From NCBI RefSeq assembly GCF_001584165.1, contig NZ_CP013233.1, forward strand, positions 4,162,620-4,226,619: a DNA stretch of 64,000 nt, written 5' to 3'. Below, piece by piece: positions 57,947-64,000 of the stretch; positions within the stretch are counted from its first letter, which is position 1; every line of letters begins with the position of its first letter. Both the position numbers and the translations under genes were made by a program. Source of the stretch: Collimonas arenae. Its GTDB lineage: Bacteria; Pseudomonadota; Gammaproteobacteria; Burkholderiales; Burkholderiaceae_D. Below the pieces are notes generated by a model that ran no database searches, had not been told where the DNA came from, and was given only the letters and a program-made list of their open reading frames with translations.

Positions 57947-59542
57947 TCAGTCGGAGTCGGCCTCTTGCGCCGCTTCCGGCACGGCGGCCTTGAAACGATA
58001 CAGGCGCTGCCGATAATTCCCCTCCGGCCCGTTCGGACCGCAATCGACATCCTCGAACAAGCGCGCAATCCGGCTCAGCGCCTGGCGCTCGTCGCCAGTC
58101 TGAATCAATATCAGGCGCCGTTTGCTGCGTGCGTATTGGGAGCGGATATCAACCGCCAGGCAGTGGCCGCAATCGGCCAGATTCAAATCCAGTAGCAAGG
58201 CTTCCGGCCGGCTCAGGCCGAACAAGGTTGCCAGCTCGATCCGCGCCGCCAGAAATGGATGTGCCTTGGACTGTTCGCGCGTCAGTTGTCGCTGAGCTGC
58301 TTCGGCCCATGCCGCCGGCTGTGCGCTATCGGCAATCTTCGCCAACAAATCGGCCGCTTCGCTGCTTCCTTGGGCAGCAGCTTTCTGCAACCAATAAACC
58401 GCACGGACATCGTTGGTCAATGTCTCGCGACGGTTGCGCCAGGCACTCAAACCGCATTCCAGCTGCGCGGCGCAATGCCCCATCTCGGCGGCGTGCTCCA
58501 GATGGCGCTGCATATCCACCAGGTTGCGTTGGGAAAATTCGGATTTCAAATATATGCGCGACAACGCATACCAGGCATCGGCCAGACCGGCTTCACCGGC
58601 CAATGTCAGCCAGCGGATTGCTTTTTTGTAATTTGCCGAACCGCTCCCGACCTGCAAACGCTGGCCGTCGCTGTTCATGCGGGCGAACCATAAACCCAGC
58701 GCCAGTTGTGCGCCTTTGTCGTCGCCGTAAGCCGCCAGTTCGAGAAATTGCTGAACTTCCGCGGCATCAAACACTTCGCCGGCCTGCAACACCTGGGCGG
58801 TACGTATCAACAAGGCCAGATTCTCGTCTCCAAGCTGACGCGCCAGCGTTTCCGACGGCACATTCAGCTGCGCCAGGGTCGCCGCATATTGCTCCGACAA
58901 CGCCCGCGCCAGTGGTAATGCACGCTCCAGAAACACCGGCCAGTCGGCTTTTTCCCAGGCGATCTGGGCCAAGGACTGCTGTGCTTGCATGACGCCGGCG
59001 TTCGCGGCACGCGAGGTCCATTCCAGCGTTGCTTCTTGTTCTGTTTTCGCTTCGGACTGATTGCCGGTAGCTTGCGTGGCGATGCGAACGCGGTCGGACA
59101 CCTCGCTAGTGGCACTGTCGGCATGCTGCGCCAGCAGCCACTGGGCTTCGGCAACTCCCGAATGGGCGACAGTTTCAAGCGCTTTGATGGCTTTGCTTCG
59201 CAAGGCTTGAAGCACGCCAGGATCTCGCGACGTCAACACCAATTGGGCGAACACGAGGCCCGCCTCCATCAAACCGGCGTCAAAGGCTCGCTCATACCAG
59301 ATACACAGGTCGAACGGACTACTGGAATTGATCGCCACCTCAAGCGGAATATGGCTGCCGATCAGCATCCAAGCTTCAGATTCTTCCTGTTGGGCGGCGC
59401 GACTCAGCCAGTGCAACGCGGTCGACAGGCTTTGCGGCAATCCATTGCCGCCAAACAGATAGCGCTTTCCCAACGCCAGCTGAGCAGCGGCCTGCCCGGC
59501 ACGGGCTGAGCGAATAATCGCCAGATCTTCACGTTTAGCCAT
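57947..59542 (-). CDS. Sel1/TPR-like repeat protein
   Basis: 531 residues with no signal peptide, so probably cytoplasmic. Sel1-type repeats of about 36 residues recur: AAQLALGKRYLFGGNGLPQSLSTALHWLSRAAQQ at the start, and GAQLALGLWFARMNSDGQ...YKKAIRWLTLAGEAGLADAWYALSRIY and DVRAVYWLQKAAAQGSSEAADLLAKIA later. Such repeats form superhelical protein-binding surfaces. The last 90 residues (CGHCLAVDIRSQYARSKRRLILIQTGDERQALSRIARLF) are a separate non-repeat domain I do not recognise. Convergent with dapF. No partner can be named. Confidence 0.8.
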   Translation of the reverse strand: MAKREDLAIIRSARAGQAAAQLALGKRYLFGGNGLPQSLSTALHWLSRAAQQEESEAWMLIGSHIPLEVAINSSSPFDLCIWYERAFDAGLMEAGLVFAQLVLTSRDPGVLQALRSKAIKALETVAHSGVAEAQWLLAQHADSATSEVSDRVRIATQATGNQSEAKTEQEATLEWTSRAANAGVMQAQQSLAQIAWEKADWPVFLERALPLARALSEQYAATLAQLNVPSETLARQLGDENLALLIRTAQVLQAGEVFDAAEVQQFLELAAYGDDKGAQLALGLWFARMNSDGQRLQVGSGSANYKKAIRWLTLAGEAGLADAWYALSRIYLKSEFSQRNLVDMQRHLEHAAEMGHCAAQLECGLSAWRNRRETLTNDVRAVYWLQKAAAQGSSEAADLLAKIADSAQPAAWAEAAQRQLTREQSKAHPFLAARIELATLFGLSRPEALLLDLNLADCGHCLAVDIRSQYARSKRRLILIQTGDERQALSRIARLFEDVDCGPNGPEGNYRQRLYRFKAAVPEAAQEADSD

Positions 59543-59939
59543 AAAGCATTCATTACAAAAACGTAAATTATGCTTGATAAATGGATTGGATTTTATTTCG
59601 ACTCAATTTTTACAGAATATGTATCTTCTTCACAACAAAACCTCCTTCACACCCACTGTCGACATACGGATTTTCCCCACAGAAAGTCTGGGCAGTTTTC
59701 AAACGGAGGAAGCATACCAATGCGACCCGGAAAATTTGATTTGCCTGTTTGCGAGGGCTATATACGTAACCAAAAAACAACACAATTGGCAATTTGCATA
59801 ATCTTTTACCAATTATCATAAAGCTAATAAACGAAATTTATGGTTTTTTTGGCAAGTCGAGTTAACTTTGCCATCTCCGGCGAGATGTACGGATCTTACA
59901 GCCCGCTTTTAAAGCCAGTTTTCAAATGAAGGACGTTAA
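59543..59939. promoter_or_regulatory. upstream region of the first porin gene
   Basis: About 400 A/T-rich bases without a gene. ACAACACAATT (59777-59787), a 20-base spacer and ACCAATT (59808-59814) followed by TATCAT recur with the same spacing in front of the second porin. Near the gene, GATGTACGGATC and AAGGACGT-TAAATGAAG are also shared. I read TATCAT (near 59813) as the probable -10 and place the start near 59825, leaving a 5' untranslated region of roughly 115 bases. No good -35 is seen, so an activator is likely. Confidence 0.55.
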
Positions 59940-61064
59940 ATGAAGAAATCACTCATCGCATTGGCCGCTCTCGGTACGATTGCAAGCGCAGCACAAGCTC
60001 AAACTGCAGTCACCATCTACGGTACTGTCGATACAGGCATTACTTATTCGAACCACAACGCCACCACCAACGGCGACGGCGGCAGCAAATTCGGCGTAGG
60101 TTCCGGCAACATCGACACTTCGCGCCTCGGCTTCAAGGGCGTTGAGGATCTGGGCGGCGGCTTGAAAGCGCTGTTCCAATTGGAAGCCGGCTTCAACAAT
60201 GATACTGGCGCAACAGAACAAGGCACTACCCTGCTCAACCGTAAATCGGTGGTTGGCCTGGGCGGCAACTTCGGTACAGTCTTGCTGGGTCGTCAATCCG
60301 ACATCCTGGACGACGCCGGTCACCAATACACTTCCATCAAGGACTTCGGCAATTTCGTCGGCAGCCCGCACGCGCTGGATCGCCTGGAAGGCATCCGCAC
60401 ACAAAACTCGATTCGCTACGACTCGCCAAACGTACAAGGCTTCAAGGGCAGCCTGATCTATGGTTTCGGCGAACAAGCTGGCCAAAACTCGGCAGGCCAA
60501 TCCTTCGGTGCCGGCGGTACATATGACAATGGCCCATTGGGCCTGTATCTGGGTTACTACCAGTCAAAATTTGGTTCGAACCCAAGCGACACCTTGATCT
60601 CCAGCATCGCTGCCGCAAGCGGCCTGACGCCGGCAGATCTGAGCGGCGCCAACCTAGACGGCACAACAGTCAACAAGACATTCAGCCTGGGCGCCAGCTA
60701 TCAAGCCGGTCCTGCACGCCTGTACGGCAACTGGTCGCGCGTCAATGTCCCGGATGCCCTCAAGCAAAACGTGTTCGAACTGGGTGCAGACTATGCCGTA
60801 ACAGCACCACTGCATTTGTTGGCCGCGGTTCAGCATACCAACACGTCGATCAATGGCTACGATGGCTCCAAGCCATCCGTGACTCAAGTCAACCTGGGGC
60901 TGGACTATTACCTGTCCAAGCGTACCGATCTGTACACTCTGGCGTCCTACGCAAAGGGTAACAACGGCGCGTTGGTTGGCAATATTTACTCCCCTGCGGT
61001 GCAAAACGACGATGGCAAGAGCAATCAGACTGCCGTTGCAATTGGCATTCGTCACAAGTTCTAA
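59940..61064 (+). CDS. Gram-negative general porin (Burkholderiales OmpC-like family)
   Basis: 374 residues. Signal peptide KKSLIALAALGTIASAAQAQ, mature start near TAVTIYGTVDTGI. Typical porin sequence follows: SRLGFKGVEDLGGGLKALFQLEAGF, SVVGLGGNFGTVLLGRQ (with the loop 3 region after it), alternating beta-strands, and a C-terminal strand AVAIGIRHKF ending in Phe for barrel assembly. It forms trimeric outer-membrane channels for small solutes. GGACG ribosome site 6-7 bases before ATG. A close paralog lies 510 bases downstream. Confidence 0.95.
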   Translation: MKKSLIALAALGTIASAAQAQTAVTIYGTVDTGITYSNHNATTNGDGGSKFGVGSGNIDTSRLGFKGVEDLGGGLKALFQLEAGFNNDTGATEQGTTLLNRKSVVGLGGNFGTVLLGRQSDILDDAGHQYTSIKDFGNFVGSPHALDRLEGIRTQNSIRYDSPNVQGFKGSLIYGFGEQAGQNSAGQSFGAGGTYDNGPLGLYLGYYQSKFGSNPSDTLISSIAAASGLTPADLSGANLDGTTVNKTFSLGASYQAGPARLYGNWSRVNVPDALKQNVFELGADYAVTAPLHLLAAVQHTNTSINGYDGSKPSVTQVNLGLDYYLSKRTDLYTLASYAKGNNGALVGNIYSPAVQNDDGKSNQTAVAIGIRHKF

Positions 61065-61131
61065 GACGCATGACATGATTGCAGTTTAGCAAGCTGTTTT
61101 GCAATGCTGCATAGGGCTACATGTCCTTCAA

Positions 61132-61170
61132 CCTTCCCGATTCCGCTGTACCCCCCCTCGATCGGGAAGG
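61132..61170 (+). other. hairpin after the first porin gene
   Basis: CCTTCCCGAT (61132-61141) pairs with ATCGGGAAGG (61161-61170) over a 19-base loop. No T-run follows directly, but it is the best candidate for the 3' end of the porin message. Confidence 0.5.
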
Positions 61171-61573
61171 CAAATTATCAGCATGTAGTCCGACATTAAT
61201 TAGTAATAAGAAATTTTGACGTATTTTATCGTCATCAGAATCGAAATTGAGCAGCATGAAAATGCACTACTTTGCCGTACCGAATGCCCCTTGGCCGCAG
61301 TAGCATGCCAAACCGCAAATAACTCCCACCCACCCTCCGGCCCCTCTTTTTCCTCAATCGGAAACTTCAAGCCCTGCCAAGCCCTAGGCCGCTCCCGCTC
61401 GCCTACCGGGTGTCACAAAAATACAACACAATTAACATTCTTCCCCAATTTCGACCAATTTATAACCTCACAGCAAACCAAACCGCAGGCATGGACAGCT
61501 AGACACCTTAATGTTCATCCATCCGGCAAGATGTACGGATCCTTAAGACAGTTTTCTAAATAAAGGACGTCAA
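61171..61573. promoter_or_regulatory. upstream region of the second porin gene
   Basis: About 400 bases without a gene. ACAACACAATT (61423-61433), 20 bases, ACCAATT (61454-61460) and then TATAAC (61461-61466, likely -10) copy the arrangement in front of the first porin. AAGATGTACGGATCCTTA (61528-61545) and TAAAGGACGTCAAATG at the start codon are also shared. Transcription probably begins near 61473, giving an untranslated region of about 100 bases. Before 61420 I see nothing specific. Confidence 0.55.
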
Positions 61574-62757
61574 ATGAAGAAATCACTAATCGCACTGGCC
61601 GTACTCGGCGCAATCGCAGGTGCTGCACAAGCTCAAAGCTCCGTAACCATCTACGGTATCGTTGATACTGGTATCGTCTACACAAGCAAGGTTTCGACTG
61701 CAACTGGCGCCAATGGCCTGTCCTCGAACAACGGCAGCAAATTCAGCGTCAACTCCGGCATCATCCAAGGTTCGCGTCTGGGTTTCAAGGGCGTTGAAGA
61801 TCTGGGCGGCGGTCTGAAGGCTCTGTTCCAATTGGAAGCTGGCTTCGCTAACGACACTGGCGCCCTGCAAGGCGACAAGGGTTCCACAACTCTGTTCCGT
61901 CGTAAATCGGTGGTTGGTCTGGGCGGCAACTTCGGTTCCGTTCTGCTGGGTCGTCAAACTGACATCCTGGACGACGTTAGCCAATGGACTTCGGTTCAAG
62001 ACTTCGGCGGCGTGACTGGTGCAGTTGGCCATAACCTGGACCGTTTGGAAGGTACACGTACCAACAATTCGATCCGTTACAACACACCAGACGTATCGGG
62101 CTTCACAGCTAGCGCAATCTACGGCTTCGGCGAAACAGCTGGCCAAACATCGAGCGGTCAATCGTTCGGTCTCGGCGGTCAGTACGCAAACGGCCCACTG
62201 GGTCTGTTCGCTGCTTACTACCAATCGAAACTGGGTACTACACCTAGCGACGTTTCCCTGACCAACAGCGCTCCAGTATTCGCTGGTGCGCACGCTGGCG
62301 ACACAGCTCTGAAGACATTCTCGTTGGGCGCTAGCTACCAAGCTGGTCCAGCACGTCTGTACGGTAACTGGTCGCGCGTTAAGCAACCTCTGGCATACAG
62401 CTCGACTGCTAACACAACCGGCGTTATCCAACCAGGTAGCTTCACTATCGGCAGCTTCAATAACCAAAAGCTGACATCTTCGAACTGGGCGTGAACTACG
62501 CTGTTACAGCTCCTCTGCACCTGTTGGCTAGCGTTCAATACAGCAAGCTGACTTTTGCTGATGTTGGCTCGGACAAGGGCAAGCTGACCCAAATCAACCT
62601 GGGTACAGACTACTTCCTGTCGAAGCGTACTGACCTGTATGCGTTTGTTTCGAACCTGCGCGCTAAAGATGCTGTCAATCCAGGCGTCCTGGGTGACAGC
62701 ACCGGTTCCGACAACAACCAAACAGCAGTTGCTGTTGGTATCCGTCACAAGTTCTAA
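61574..62757 (+). pseudogene. second general porin, split by a single-base frameshift
   Basis: With one base restored this is a 394-residue porin, closely related to the one upstream: KKSLIALAVLGAIAGAAQAQ signal, SRLGFKGVEDLGGGLKALFQLEAGF, FRRKSVVGLGGNFGSVLLGRQ and final strand AVAVGIRHKF. The first frame stops at 62492-62494 after SSNWA; adding one A to AAAA at 62466-62469 gives NNQKADIFELGVNYAVTAPLHLL, matching the paralog's FELGADYAVTAPLHLL. Codon use is strongly biased (GCT, GGT, CTG, TCG), as in highly expressed genes, and all strands are kept, so the gene is probably intact in the organism. A strong terminator follows. Confidence 0.88.
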
Positions 62758-62812
62758 TTTAGGCTGACCTAACCCGCTGTATTTGGCGGACCAGGTTGCT
62801 TGACTAGAAATG

Positions 62813-62847
62813 AAAAGACCCACATGGGAAACCATGTGGGTCTTTTT
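62813..62847 (+). terminator. intrinsic terminator of the second porin gene
   Basis: AAAAGACCCACATGG and CCATGTGGGTCTTTTT form a near-perfect stem with a 4-base loop and a T-run. It stands about 55 bases after the porin stop codon. Confidence 0.92.
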
Positions 62848-62975
62848 TATTGCATTGCGCATTCGCGCAAGAGCTAGTTGCCCCATAAAGTTGTCATGCA
62901 CTGGGATAGCGGTGTACCCTAGGCCATTCTCCGCTGTTCTTTCATTTTCCTCATCACCGAACTCATCCACACCAC

Positions 62976-63632
62976 ATGACCACCCATCTTGATCCCGATA
63001 CTGTCGCCCAATATCTGATCGACTCGCCGCATTTTTTTGAAGAACACGCAGAACTGCTTGCCAAGATCAGGCTGACCAGCCCGCTGCTGGGGCGCGCCGT
63101 ATCGCTGCAGGAGCGCCAGATGGAAGTGCTGCGCGAAAAAATAAAAGTACAGGATTTGCGCCTCGCCGATATGGTCCGCAACGCGCAAGAAAATGACGCG
63201 ATCACGCACAAACTGCATACCTGGACGCGTAGCCTGCTGCTGGCCCGCAACGATGTTGATCTGCCGCATACGCTGGTCGACGGGCTGCGCACCACGTTCG
63301 CCGTGCCGCAGGCTACCTTGCGCATCTGGGGTGTTGCCGACGCTTATGCACATACGTGGTTTGCCGTGCCGGCATCGGATGACGCCAAGATTTTCGCCAA
63401 CGGCCTGAGCATGCCATTTTGCGGTGGCAACAACGACTTCGAGGCAGCTTCCTGGCTAGAACCGGGTGTCCAGTCGATCGCCATGCTGCCGTTGCGGAGC
63501 GGTTCGACAACCTTCGGCCTGCTGGTGCTTGGCTCTCCCGACCCACAGCGCTTCGGTGCCGATATGGCGACCGACTTCCTGGTGCAAATCGGCGAGACGA
63601 CCAGCGCCGCGTTGACCTGCCTGCTCGAATAA
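62976..63632 (+). CDS. DUF484 family protein
   Basis: 218 residues. DUF484 pattern: LDPDTVAQYLIDSPHFFEEHAELLAKIRL, then a predicted coiled helix SLQERQMEVLREKIKVQDLRLADMVRNAQEND, then a GAF-like part with SIAMLPLRSGSTTFGLLVLGSPDPQRFGADMATDFL. Function not established. The gene regularly precedes xerC, as here (20 bases or less between them), suggesting co-expression. Confidence 0.92.
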   Translation: MTTHLDPDTVAQYLIDSPHFFEEHAELLAKIRLTSPLLGRAVSLQERQMEVLREKIKVQDLRLADMVRNAQENDAITHKLHTWTRSLLLARNDVDLPHTLVDGLRTTFAVPQATLRIWGVADAYAHTWFAVPASDDAKIFANGLSMPFCGGNNDFEAASWLEPGVQSIAMLPLRSGSTTFGLLVLGSPDPQRFGADMATDFLVQIGETTSAALTCLLE

Positions 63633-63651
63633 CCCTCTTTTGCCCGACACC

Positions 63652-64000
63652 GTGAGCCGCGCCGCCAACCAGGCCTATCTGACCGCCTATCTGAGCAGCC
63701 TGGCCGGTCAGCGCCAGCTGTCGCCGCACACGATCAGCAATTACACGCGTGACCTGGACGAACTCGCCGGCCTGACGCAAGGGCTTGGCGAGGGCTGGGA
63801 CTATGCCGCAGTCACGCACTTCCATATCCGCAAATTCGCCGCGCAATTGCACTCCCGTGGTTTGAGCCCAAACTCGATCGCCCGCAAGCTGTCCGCCTGG
63901 CGCGGTTTCTTCGAATGGCTGGCGGAACAAACCACGCTGGCCAGCAATCCGGTCGATGGCGTAAAAGCGCCCAAGCGCGCCAAGCCATTGCCCAAGGCCC
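63652..64000 (+). CDS. xerC: tyrosine recombinase XerC, N-terminal part
   Basis: The gene runs off the window, with about 116 codons visible. Start is GTG 63652 or TTG 63640, with no good ribosome site to decide. The SAM-like N-terminal DNA-binding domain is readable: LTAYLSSLAGQRQLSPHTISNYTRDLDELAGL, RKFAAQLHSRGLSPNSIARKLSAWRGFFEWLA, NPVDGVKAPKRAKPLPKA. The catalytic domain (R-H-R-Y) lies outside. With XerD it resolves chromosome dimers at dif. Position after DUF484 supports the identification. Confidence 0.93.
   Translation, partial: MSRAANQAYLTAYLSSLAGQRQLSPHTISNYTRDLDELAGLTQGLGEGWDYAAVTHFHIRKFAAQLHSRGLSPNSIARKLSAWRGFFEWLAEQTTLASNPVDGVKAPKRAKPLPKA

Noticed and set aside
63652-64000. Tyrosine recombinase as a mobile-element integrase
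   Set aside because: The DUF484-xerC neighbourhood and the N-terminal sequence identify housekeeping XerC.

Overview
The window looks like chromosomal DNA of a betaproteobacterium of the order Burkholderiales, most likely family Oxalobacteraceae (Collimonas/Herbaspirillum-like). The reasons are the gene neighbourhoods (metK next to two lipid A acyltransferase genes and dapF; DUF484-xerC; an SAH riboswitch in front of ahcY), Bordetella/Burkholderia-type 16-strand porins, a PhaM-type granule protein and a moderately high G+C content. The genus is an inference; I could not run a 16S comparison. I see no insertion sequence, prophage, CRISPR array or plasmid function.

Layout. (1) 1-11073, minus strand: nine tightly packed genes, several joined by ATGA overlaps. 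They encode a peptide ABC transporter (binding protein, two permeases, two ATPases), an ArgE-type M20 deacylase, a molybdopterin oxidoreductase, a membrane-anchored aminopeptidase and an alpha/beta hydrolase that appears to run into an acyl-CoA-ligase-like domain at the window edge. Divergent from them are a second M20 amidohydrolase, an SMP-30 lactonase and a PagL-like lipid A deacylase. (2) 14462-20330, minus strand: one complete rRNA operon (16S, tRNA-Ile, tRNA-Ala, 23S, 5S) with its promoter, two boxA elements, two precursor-processing stems and a terminator. (3) 20328-24777: bioC, comF, trmL, a periplasmic copper chaperone, rfaE2 and a ferritin-like di-iron protein. (4) 25131-32145, plus strand: an eight-gene lipid-modification operon (FAD oxidoreductase, DUF1365, cyclopropane synthase, chalcone-isomerase-like protein, MFS carrier, DUF3833 lipoprotein, SDR, NTF2-like protein). 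(5) 32170-37066: PhaM, a branched-chain-amino-acid-type binding protein, two tandem DUF3108 paralogs and queC. (6) 37178-44072: aromatic amino acid catabolism (indolepyruvate ferredoxin oxidoreductase, phenylalanine hydroxylase, HPPD) with an Lrp-type regulator. (7) 44146-54931: GNAT, cca, GST, Slt, 5-FCL, then the methyl cycle (metF, ahcY with an SAH riboswitch, metK) with a holin-like membrane protein and an AI-2E-family permease. (8) 55231-64000: two lipid A acyltransferases, dapF, a Sel1/TPR protein, two porins, DUF484 and the start of xerC.

Three genes (FAD oxidoreductase, indolepyruvate oxidoreductase, second porin) are each broken by one missing base in or beside a short homopolymer, while both halves stay well conserved. 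That pattern points to base-calling error more than to real pseudogenes.

I did not find a convincing wholly new system. The best leads are a plus-strand terminator with no gene in front of it (41144-41179), the conserved regulatory blocks in front of the two porins, the inverted repeat over the lrp ribosome binding site, the tandem DUF3108 pair, and the lipid-modification operon with a di-iron protein at its divergent end.
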